A stretch of 64,000 bases of DNA, taken from the NCBI GenBank assembly GCA_030704615.1, contig CM060734.1:29900042-29964041 (forward strand), read 5' to 3'. The translations under genes were made by a program, and so were the position numbers. Each line of letters starts with the position of its first letter. The first letter of the stretch is position 1. This DNA is from Takakia lepidozioides (lineage: Eukaryota > Streptophyta > Takakiopsida > Takakiales > Takakiaceae). Shown piece by piece: positions 22,352-32,070 of this stretch. The notes under the pieces were generated by a model that made no database searches, was not told the DNA's origin, and worked only from the letters and a program-made list of their open reading frames with translations.

Positions 22352-24371
22352 GTAACATATCCATTTTCTTTTGCAACTCTGGTCTTAGTCCACTCACAAA
22401 CCAAGTCTTCTGTAAACCTGGTGCTGGTACAGCAGCCAGCTTTTTCATCATCAATTCCATCTTTTCCATATACTCCTCAACAGTTTCATGCTTTTTTTGC
22501 TTTAACTGTTGTAAACTTCCATACACTTCATCCTCAGTTTTACTTGTCCTGAACATATTTCGGAATGCTGTATTCAAGCCATTCCAGGTTAGGAAATGAT
22601 TATCAGGGAATCTTGCATACCATTCACTTGCTTTCTTTATAAGTGAACAAGGAAACAGTCTCATCTTGGCATTATCGCCATTCTCATTGTTCACAATACA
22701 CATGTGCTCAAATTGGCTAATGTGTACATCAGAATCCCCTTTTCCTGAATATATTGGAAAAGGTGGTTTTGCCCGTGTTGGTTGTAACGCCATCTGGGGC
22801 CTACCTTCTGCCCATTGACAGGTGCTGGCTTGCTGGTGCTGGTCCTTGAGGACCTGTTGTAGTTGTGGTGGAACCTCCACCAAGTGCTGGCCCCTGAGCA
22901 CTCCCTGCTACTGGCCCCCATATATTCACAGTATTCCCAGCTCCAGTTGCACTACTTCCCACACTCCCTGTCCCCCCAAAGCCAGATCCAGGTTGCCCGC
23001 CTGATCCCCCTGAGCCGACACCTTCGTTGGCCTGTGATCCAAGTGCTCCACTTGATCCAGGTCCAACGGGTTGGGATGTCCTGGTTGTAGTCTCAACCTC
23101 AGCTGTTGGGTCTACTTCTTCATACTCTTCCTCTTCCAATTTCTTCTCTCTATTTTCATCTTCCAAGTTCTGCCCTTGGGTTTCTTCTTCTTCACTCATG
23201 TAACTTAATTGCAATGGTGTTGGAGAGTCTGAACTCTCCGTTGGCTCTGCCACATCCTCTCCTCCTTCTTTGTCTTCCATTTCAGAAACTGGAGTTCCTA
23301 CTTTTGGTGTTCCATGCCAACTCTTATCAAAGATTTATGTCAAATCTTTTATCCAGGGATGTACCTCAGATTTCACCTCGTGGTTGATCTTCTTCCTGTA
23401 CCAATTCCCTTAATCTTTCTTGCAAAGAAAAAGAAGGAGTGGCATCCAACTCTAGTTCTTCCAGTATGGGTGATGTATTCTCTGATCTTAATGGTGTGAG
23501 AGGTCCAAATGATTCCCCTATGTCTATTCCTCTCTCCCAAAGATATGGATAATTAGCTTTCAGATAACTTTCTCTTTTTGCTGAATCTCTGGAGTCTAGC
23601 TTCTCTTTCATCACTCATGTCCCATGTCTTTCATTTAATGTGGCAATAACCAAAACTCTCTTCTGTAGTATCTCTCGTATATGCCTGGGTTTCTTTCAAG
23701 CTTCAATGCACCCTTGGCTATACTAGAAGTCTCCGTTACCATATAACCATGGCAAACAAGTCTGAAAAGTTGTTCTTGGTGTGAGTTTGATCCACAGAAT
23801 ATCCTTTGGAATCCAATTCTTTACCAGTACAAGCTCCTCATGCATATGAGTATAAACATTCACCTTCCTTTCCTCCCAGCCTTCAAACTCTACTCGCTTA
23901 ATGGATAGCAATGTTATCACATAAACCAGTGTTGGTAACCAATGTGCTCTTCCTCTACAGGCCACCTGATAAATCTTTATCACTCCTTTCTCCAGACCCC
24001 ATCAGGGTCAACAACATCATGCACTCTCTTAAGAATGTTTTCTTTACAACCGTCTGGCAATTCCAAGAACCTTTGAAAGAATTGTTTGGACAATCTTTCC
24101 TTCTCAGTTCCACAAGGAATTTGATTCACATCAAATTCTTTAATTCTCCAACCACCATGATCCCACCAGATGCCTGTCACATCTGGTTGTTCATGACCCA
24201 GTTCCCTAGTATGGTCGCCAAATGTCGTGCGGCTTTTACTCACCCATCCCTTCGCTATCCGAGGTGGAAACTCCAAGATAGAAGAGTTGGATATCTCTAA
24301 GCACTCAGCCCGCTTGGAACAATCAGTCATGACGTACAGCTAGTGAATCATGGTTGTGCTTCCTATTTGTA
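22352..24371 (-). mobile_element. gag: Antisense gag copy, inverted relative to its LTR
   Basis: The minus strand encodes the 5' internal region, gag N-terminal region, acidic linker and capsid core of element 1, ending in GLRPELQKKMDML at the junction. It reads through one break present in element 1 (near 11005). Its far end repeats the forward stub at 22187-22350 in reverse, so antisense gag lies between inverted arms of roughly 150 bases. Zinc knuckle and pol are absent. This could be a rearranged nested copy or an assembly artefact. Confidence 0.85.
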
Positions 24372-24585
24372 TTTGAGAGAAACCCCACATCCAGACCGCG
24401 TCGCAAACTGAAGCCTTTGTACTACGGGCGGCAATGCGGCAATGCCGACCAGCCGAACGGCGACAAAGCGGCAACGCGCCTTCTGTACAGGTACATACGC
24501 GTTGCCTTTCTTTGATCCGTGGCCATTGTAGTCCCTACATTTCCAGGATGTAAGTTGCATTATGTGGCGCATGAAAATTAGTTGT
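24372..24585. other. No recognisable gene
   Basis: GC-rich sequence with several CGGCAATGCGGC-like stretches between the antisense gag and palindrome array P2. No ORF with a recognisable motif. Confidence 0.5.
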
Positions 24586-24589
24586 GAAG

Positions 24590-25045
24590 CCCCTAGAAAA
24601 ATGGCGCCGAATTTCCTGTTTCCGGCCATGGGGCGGATGGCTAACCCCCGGGGGTGGCTGACAAAGTCTGGAAATTCGGCGCCATTTTTCCAGTTCCGGG
24701 CCCGGTCATTTCTGGGACTTAGCCATTTTTGGACCCTGTACTGGAAAAATGGCGCCAGTTTTCCAGTAGAGGGTCCAAAAATGGCTAAGTCCCTGGGGCG
24801 TATGGCACATATTCTGGAAATTCGACGCCATTTTTCCAGTTCCGGGCCCCGTCATTTCTGGGACTTAGCCATTTTCGGACCCTGTACTGGAAAAATGGCG
24901 CATTTTTCCAGTACAGGGTCCGAAAATGGCTAAGTCCGTGGGGCGGATGGCACATATTTTGGAAATTCGGCGCCATTTTTCCAGTTCCGGGCCCAGTCAG
25001 ATCTGGGACTTAGCCATTTTCGGACCCAGTCTGGAAAAATGGATG
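24590..25045. repeat. Palindrome array P2 (tandem, about 144-bp period)
   Basis: About seven palindromic units of the form TGGAAAaTGGCGCCaTTTTCCA alternate with GGGACTTAGCCATTTT and its inverse AAAATGGCTAAGTCC. The strongest copies (near 24668, 24812 and 24955) repeat at about 144 bases, and each period contains a large inverted repeat of about 80 bases centred on a palindrome. The sequence differs from P1 but shares the GGAAA...GGCGCC...TTTCC plan. It lies directly upstream of gene B. Confidence 0.9.
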
Positions 25046-25076
25046 TGATTCTGTCTGTGTTTTTTGAATGCAGGTA

Positions 25077-27440
25077 GTGTAAGTTCTCCCTGTTTGAGAA
25101 AGGTCATCTGTCCTTCCAGCCGCCATTCTTCCTCGCATGGAGGGACCCTGGAGCTGACTCCATGTACACTGACGTTATCGTGAAGGAGTGGCATTTGGAG
25201 CATTTGCGCGACTGCCCTTGGTATGTGGACCTTCCGCCCGGCTCGCTCGACTCATCCGAGTTCCAATTGAAGCTAGATGCGGAGGCCCCACGAAACCGGG
25301 CTCCGCTGCCTCCGCTGGGTCCAAAGGAGGCGAAAGCGCTTGCCAAGTCCAGGAAAGCGGCAGAGCTTGCTTAGGCAGGTATTCAGGAGAAATTGAATGA
25401 GAAGAATAAAGGACAAATGAAAAGGACACTGAAACAGGGGAGTAAAGTAACCCCAAAAAACAGAAAACCACCGGGGCACCAGAGGAGGCGCAGGAGGGGC
25501 CCCAAGGGAGTGACTCCGACGACGACTTTGTGCAAGGTCCTGTGACTGCTGCTGCTGCTACCAAGTCACCGGTCGTCCGGGTTCCCAAGTCAGTTCGGAC
25601 TGGGACTGGCTCTGCCAAGAAGTTGGCATTTGAGGGCGAGCCTACACGGCCGTATTCGGCGGTGACGTTTCCGCAAAGGCCAAAGCTAGAATCCCCAACT
25701 ATCATCCAATGCGTCAATGAGAGCTTTCTTGACGCTCTGGCTGCCAGGGCGAAAGAAGGTGGCACACAGCAAGTCTGGAGGAGCTGAAGGGGAAAAGCCA
25801 AGAAGAGGGCTGCTGCTACAGAGCCTAAAGACACCCTGGTTTGGAAGCCATGATGGAATTCTTCACGGCTGTGAGCACGGATTGCAAGAGCACTCGGAGG
25901 GGGGGGGTTTGAGGTGGAGAGAGCCTGCAATATGGTTCTCCTCGATATTCGAGATGGGGAGCTGCTGGAGGGCCTGGATGGTGTGCCCACCTGGAACAGG
26001 TTTACGGAGGACTACTGGAGAGCCGGGTTTGGGCTGGCGGGGATGCTCCTGGATGACGGTGGATGTATGGTGGTCCTTGCCACAAGAGGGAAGACCACAG
26101 AGAATGTTGTGGCAAGGTGGACACCAAAAAGTGTCACCCCGGTCCTCCTAAAAAAATGGTTCTGCATCAATACGCAGGGGTTGCGAACAGAGGGCCAGAG
26201 TGTAAGTTATCAATCTATTGCATTCACTTCATATTGTGGTGTATCTAAACTAGACCCTGGAGTGGATCCCTCTTTTGTTGGATGTGCAGACATTGGTGTT
26301 TGAGGCATATTGTTTTGTGAAGAGAGGGTCTACGTTCAAATTCCGCAATGACGGTCGTCTTGTTGATGTCGTTGTGGACCCTGTTACCTACGATGTCCTC
26401 TACAACTATGTGCCCCAATCTAGTATGCCGAAGGACACAAAGACAGGCAAACCGTGGCGGTACAACCGGACCCGGAGCCCTGCTTTCATCCAAACCCTCA
26501 TGGAGACGTGCTCGGATGTCCAAGGGCGGATTCTTGACCTCACATGCGGCACGGGTAAGCCTTCACGTGCACATTTTGTCCCCTGGCCCGATTGCAATTG
26601 CATGCCGCATGCTACTAACCACCCGCTTTGTCCCTCAGGTGCTTCAATGTGGGCAGGGACGTTGTCCGACAGGCATGTCTTCGCCTTCGAGCCAGATACT
26701 GCCCTCCACAACTCTGAACTTGCAGTTGCTGAACGTCTGCCGAAAGAGGAAGAGGCATCCTTGGAGGATGAAGAAGAATCCGAGAAGGAGGTGGGGGGAG
26801 GTACAAGTTGGGATTGAGGCCGATGAGCCCCTGGTTTACGAGTAAGTGGTCACATTGTAAGTTGACTCTTGATTTTGTGAGGCACCTCCCTTCGCTCTCT
26901 TATTTCATTGAAAGACCCTTTTTGGCTTCTACTGGTATTGACATTCTTAAAGTGGATTGTTCTTACTTCAGGATGCCAAGTACTGCAGGAGGGACGTCTA
27001 CACAGCAGTTCATGGGCAGGAGGAACATGCCTTTTTTTGCCAGGGGGGATTTCATGTTGAGTCCAGAAAAGGACTACATCCTTCCTACTTATGTTGCCCG
27101 GCTTGCTTCGGTGTCCATTATGAGGTCTTCCGAACCTAGTCGTGTACAACAGATTTTAGACGAGGCAAGCCTCAAGAAAATGAAGATGAGGGAGGAGGCA
27201 GCAGCTATTAGAGCCCGTCTGGCTCGTAGATTTGTCTTGGATTATGCTGAGGAAAGTGGGGGAGAAGAGGCAGAAGATTCCCAGGAGGTGAGGTGGACAG
27301 TCCCCCAAGGAGAGGACATAATTTTTGAGAGGCATAGTGGAACTGATGCATCACAGAGCTCGGAGGATGGGGGGGATGAGGGGGATGAGGGGGATGAGGA
27401 GGAAGGTGGGGCAAGTTCCTCGGAGGGTGTAAGAGAGTAG
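25077..27440 (+). pseudogene. Gene B: permuted DNA-methyltransferase-like protein sharing gene A tail
   Basis: Four exons are inferred: 25077-26201, 26290-26554, 26639-26841 and 26972-27440, joined by GT-AG introns of 88, 84 and 130 bases in compatible phases. Exon 1 begins after a TAG acceptor, includes FFLAWRDPGADS, an acidic/basic linker, then VLLDIRDGE and FGLAGMLLDDGGCMVVLATRG. Exons 2 and 3 carry SPAFIQTLMETC and ILDLTCGTGAS...VFAFEPD, a motif I SAM-binding site in the C-terminal position typical of beta-class N4/N6 methyltransferases. The expected D/N-PP-Y/W catalytic motif is absent (LLDIRD). Exon 4 ends with EVRWTVPQGED as in gene A. In-frame TAG at 25372, TGA at 25785, and frame slips in A, C and G runs break it. 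Confidence 0.5.
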
Positions 27441-27503
27441 TGCCCATTCCGGCTATGACAATTAGGACACACTTGTATAGAAGTGGCTTGCCACAAAATT
27501 TGT

Positions 27504-27509
27504 AATAAA
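27504..27509 (+). promoter_or_regulatory. Polyadenylation signal of gene B
   Basis: AATAAA lies 64 bases after the gene B stop codon. Confidence 0.6.
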
Positions 27510-27604
27510 ATGTTGCATTTCATTGCTATGACGAGTCGACTGGTGCCACATTCCAACTTCACATGACCCTATTTCCGTGCCTCCTAACCCTATTTCCGTG
27601 GACA

Positions 27605-27660
27605 CACAATGGTCCGCTCATGTTTTTTTTTTTCCGCTCATGCTCATGCCGCTCATGAAA
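27605..27660. repeat. CCGCTCATG motif cluster
   Basis: Three CCGCTCATG copies around a T run, the same motif as the cluster at 6880-7113. It sits between gene B and the first P3 palindrome and may mark an element end. Confidence 0.5.
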
Positions 27661-27669
27661 AAATCCCAA

Positions 27670-27890
27670 AAAAACGACCGCAAAATATAGCGGTCGATCC
27701 ATTTTCCAAAATTAAAAAAACAACCGACCACCACTATTGGCGGTCGCTGGATTTTCAGAAATAATAGAAATTAAAGCGACCGCCAGTAATTTTACGAAGA
27801 AACAAAAGACGATCGCTATTACATCGCGTTTACTGTATTTACAAATAATAAAAAACAAATGCGACCGCCAGTGATGCCGGTCGCTGCATT
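27670..27890. repeat. Palindrome array P3, left block (about 4 units)
   Basis: Interrupted palindromes with arms GCGACCGCC and GGCGGTCGC around a 4-8 base AT-rich or mixed centre, embedded in A/T-rich sequence at about 50-base spacing. The same family occurs as a longer block at 31555-32070 on the far side of the hAT gene. Confidence 0.88.
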
Positions 27891-28164
27891 ACAATAAAAA
27901 TGAATGCAGAGTTGGAAGCATGGCACAAATGTTTTCCATTCCACAAGCAAATCACCGAACACAAACATGAGCAAGTGACGGTGCCTTTGGCCGACATTTT
28001 GGCTGGTATATACATGGGCAACATCTTTTATTTTCCAACACATACACAACAGCAATACAAATACTTATAGTGACAATAATCACATTAGTATTACTTCACT
28101 ACAGAAATGTAAACATGTCCACTAAAATGTGCTGATGCATGCCTACAGCTGTTTTGCTTCAATT

Positions 28165-29366
28165 CCTTCTACTGCTTCGATGGCGGGACGAAGAAGATTC
28201 TAATCCTAATGCTCCGATGGGCTGAAATTCCGAGTCACCCTCGACTTCACCACCATTGCCATGATCAGTGCTGGAATCGTCTTCCCTATCCGACCTCATA
28301 TGTCTAGGCCTTTGAATTTGCAAGCGACCTCAAACCACATTTAGTTCTCTCTGAGGTCGACTCACACTCCGGTCTTGAATACCATCCACGGTATCTGCCC
28401 TGTTTATGGGCTGATCGCCTACAAAAGGTTGGACTGTCCTCTGTCGTTTATGGACTTGGGATGCAATCGAAGGTGGTCTCGAAGGAGGTACCGGAGGGGG
28501 GTCTGCCTGAGATGGTCCGGCATGTGAGGAACCACGGGTCTGCTGCGCAACACGTCGGTTAAGGTGGAATTGTAGTGGCAGGTTGTCATCATCCGAGGCT
28601 TCAACTTCCGCCCGGTCTAATGTAGCAGAATGATGCGTGCGTCTGGAAAACAGATCAACCCTATTGCTCTTTAATGCCCGCTATGTTGATGGGGAGCTAG
28701 ATCGGTTTTGGCATTGTGGTGGAGCTGGTCGTATCGGTGAGGCATGATCCCTGTCCCCATCGACTGTACAATGGGTTTGACACCATCGTTTGTATGAACA
28801 GGGTTGCGTACGTCGCTCGGTCCTGGAAGTTCATCACCCCTAAGCTCTATTGGGGCACTACCGGTGGCTTCAGCGTGTAGTGGGGGGCGAGGGTTGATCC
28901 CAACTTCATTTTGAGGACCATATTCTGGGGATGACACAATTGCAGCTTCACCTTCATCTGCGATACACACTTCTTCAAGAAGGTCATCAAAGGTCGGCTG
29001 GATATAAGCATCCTCCTCTGTGAATGTAAACCGGTCATACGCACTTTCGGGAGCATTATCGGATCCATCTTTACTATCGGAGGCAGATGATTCCCTCTGA
29101 GATGATTCCCTCTGAGGCTCAGTATCGACACTCATCGAATCTACCTCAGAAGCAGAGTCTTCGGAATGCAAATTCCCCTCATACCATGTTGCAGCATCAT
29201 CCGATGCCCTCTCACGTAGCAGTCGACAATTAGTATACACATACACCAATTTGTCAGCCCTCGCGGGATTCAACCTGTTGCGAATCTTGTTGTGAACAAA
29301 TGAGTAACTGCTCCAATTGCGTTCGCAAGATGAGGCAGAGCACACTTGAGCAAGAATACATTTCGC
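28165..29366 (-). pseudogene. hAT transposase C-terminal part (hATC dimerisation domain and tail)
   Basis: The minus strand encodes AKCILAQVCSASSCERNW, YSFVHNKIRNRLNPARADKLVYVYTN, the hallmark of the hAT C-terminal dimerisation domain, followed by a long acidic Ser/Glu-rich tail and a Pro-rich segment with HKRQRTVQ. The coding sense is opposite to the transposase core at 29371-30657 but the same as the BED finger at 30925-31134. The domain begins right at the junction near 29366, where the core should have preceded it. A frame change lies near 28670. Confidence 0.85.
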
Positions 29367-29370
29367 AACT

Positions 29371-30657
29371 ATGAAAAGACAGTTGGATAAAAAATGGGCG
29401 CAGTTTATCTTCGAGGCCAACATACCATTTAATGTGGCAAGGCTTCCGACATTTGTTTCTGCCGTAAGAGCAACCTCGGAGTCCAGATCCACGTACGTGC
29501 CTCCGACTTATCATAAGATTGCTAGAAGACGTCATGACCGAGTTTACCCAAAAGGTCAACGATAGGACGGGCGAGTGCATCAGAAAATATGGAAGCACTA
29601 TATGTGCCGATGGTTGGAGTTCTGTTACAAACAGACCGTTGTTCAATGTCCTGCTCGTATGTCCAGCTGGAGAACAATTATTGGGATCGGTCGACACTAG
29701 CGGCGAGAAGAAAGATGGACGTTATCAATGTCAACTATTGACGGACTTCATCGAATAGGTCGGAAGTGATAGAATCGTGCAAATAAGCACAGACAATGCC
29801 GCTAACATGATAAATACTGCAGACATGTTGTTGGCACGTTATCCCCATATGTACTATCAAGGTTGTGCTGCTCATATCCTTGACCTCCTTTTGGAAGATT
29901 GGGGAAAAGAACAGTGGGTGAAACAACTTGTCAAGCGAGCGAAGACTATTGTGTCATTCATCCGCACACACCACATCCCTTTGACAATATGTAGGAGGCA
30001 CGAACCCAAATACAGCCTCCGCAATCAAAGCGAAACTCGTTTTGTCACTAACTTCTTGATGGTGGATCGGTTGGTACGGTGAAGAGCAGTCTGGAGCATA
30101 CCATCATCGATCCTCAATGGGATGCGTACACACGGATATTGCGGGACTCTAGAAAAGCCAAGTCATTGGGCAAAAGTCGAAAAGTTCAGAATAGCATTCG
30201 CAGCGATGATTTATGGAAGAAATGTGAAAACTTTGTTTATATGGTAGAGCCGATGTTAATCGTCTTGCGGGAATTTGATGGAAAGCAACCAGTAATGGGC
30301 AAGGCATGGTTACTAATGCAAACTCTTGAGAATCACGTCCAATCCTTGAGGCATCCTCCATTCTCCTTAGAACCTGAACTTGCGGACAGTGCTGAGGATG
30401 CATTTTACGACCGTCGTTCGATGGTTCGAACAGACTTGCATTATGCGGGGGCTTTGCTCAATCCATTCTTGCTCGACAATACCATGCTCCAAGACAACGC
30501 TGATGCCAAGGCCGGCCTCGTGCGAGTGCTCATGCGACTGGCTCCGCCGAACATGACAGAGAGAGCTATATCCGAGTACCAATGCTTCTTAGATCGCCGC
30601 GACCCTTTTGAGGATATGCCGGATCCAAAAGAGCTCAATATGTTGCCACATGAATGG
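29371..30657 (+). pseudogene. hAT transposase core (DUF659-type), inverted segment
   Basis: The plus strand carries the DUF659-type hAT core: ADGWSSVTNRPLFNVLLV, LGSVDTSGEKKDG, ISTDNAANMINTADMLL, YYQGCAAHILDLLLEDWG, and QSETRFVTNFLMVDRL. It then runs through helical sequence to ELNMLPHEW at the junction. It is broken by frame changes near 29515 and 30080 and a TAG at 29756-29758. Its N- and C-terminal partners are on the other strand on both sides, so this 1.29-kb block is inverted within the transposon gene. Confidence 0.88.
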
Positions 30658-30670
30658 TAAGATTTGATTG

Positions 30671-31134
30671 GAGCTGGAGCAAGAACATTGGCTGTTAAGA
30701 CCGTCCTGCATGGATTGCTGCCGTAATCCTCTACTCCGTTGAAGTGTAGGGGTACAAAGAGGTATTGAAGCTGGTGTTGCTCCGGCACAACCCACTTGTC
30801 CAAGGACACCTGAAGCCTCACAAGAGTCGCCTTGGGTACTAATCGGGGCATCCTGACAGGAAGATGAAGTGTTCTGCTCAGAGGTCATGTCCAAATCCAG
30901 AGACATTGGAATATTGCCTCCACACTAGGCAAAGTGGCTTTTTACCCGCATAGATGCTTTAGGGCATAAACCCACCCCAGCGCTCTTCAAACCTCTATAG
31001 CTGAGGTGAGCGCGCAACCGATCCTTACGATAAAAAAGCTTTAATCCACATAGGTTGCACTCAACACTACCAGTGACACTGACAGTGTTCGGGATTGCCG
31101 TATACCAAGGGCTCCATTCCTCCCTCATCTTCAC
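30671..31134 (-). pseudogene. hAT transposase N-terminal BED zinc finger and linker
   Basis: The minus strand encodes WSPWYTAI, then a BED-type finger, VECNLCGLKLFYRKDRLRAHLS...GVGLCPKA, with the C-x2-C pair, the following His and the VGLC turn typical of plant hAT transposases that bind the element ends. A Ser/Cys/Gln-rich linker follows and stops at the junction near 30660. A stop and frame change lie near 30925. Confidence 0.8.
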
Positions 31135-31554
31135 CCAATATCCACTCCCCTAGGCCATAGCGATGTAAGCAACAAAAAACAGTCACATGTAAATAAACGT
31201 GTTGTGAATGTAGAGTGCAATGCGATAGCCCAACACTTCTACACCTGTCACCAACCCAAGTGGGTCGATGTGGGTTGTAGTGTTGAGCTTATACACAATC
31301 TGATAAAGTGGCTTTGGTGAAAGCCACAACGGCAAAATGTGCGCACCCTCCTCTTGGGCTACACTCTCGTTCAATGGAAGATAATATCCAAAGCAACCTC
31401 AAGTGTTTGCGCCAAAAGAAATGAGGAGCTTGGTGAACCTCCTCCCTTATATATGATCCAAGAATGATGAAAGTGAAATGAAAGTGAAATGAATAAATGA
31501 CGAACCAATAGCGCCCACCCGAAAAAAGCGGTACAATCATATTTATTATAATTT

Positions 31555-32070
31555 TGAAATTAAGCGACCGCTAATACTATGGTCGCTATTTTTATTTTTT
31601 ATAAAAAACAAGCGACCGCCACTACTGCGGTCGCTTTTATTTCCTTTCATTTTGTGCAATATTGCGGTCACTTCTATTTTGTATATTTTTAAATTTAAGC
31701 GACCGCCCGTATGGCGGTCGCTATTTTTTAAAATTTCAAAATATAATGCGACTGCCGGTATGGCGTTCGCTTCATTTGTTAATATATTTAAAATAAAGCG
31801 ACCGCCAATATGGTGGTCGCTTTTATTTTTAATATTTAAAAAAAAACCCGACCACCAATAAGGCGGTCGCTTCATTTGTTAATATATTTAAAATAAAGCG
31901 ACCGCCAATATGGTGGTCGCTTTTATTTTTAATATTTTTAAAAAAACGCGACCACCAATAAGGCGGTCGCTTTTATTTTATACATTATTAAATTAACGCG
32001 ACCGCCGGCTTGGCGGTCGCAAATATTGTATTGTTTTAAAACAAGCGACCACCGGTGTGGCGGTCGCTTT
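31555..32070. repeat. Palindrome array P3, right block (about 10 units)
   Basis: About ten interrupted palindromes (AAGCGACCGCC ... GGCGGTCGCTT with a 5-8 base centre such as AATAT) spaced close to 50 bases. A segment of about 97 bases is duplicated within the block (near 31770 and 31867). With the left block it brackets the hAT gene, so these are likely subterminal repeats of that transposon; that role is inferred. Confidence 0.9.

Noticed and set aside
25175-25990. 271-codon minus-strand ORF
   Set aside because: It is antisense to gene B exon 1, where recognisable motifs are on the plus strand; no motif in the minus frame.
29371-30657. Alternative genetic code (TAG as Gln) to explain in-frame stops
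   Set aside because: The same frames also contain frameshifts, and TAA and TGA stops occur in related copies; mutation of CAG is simpler.
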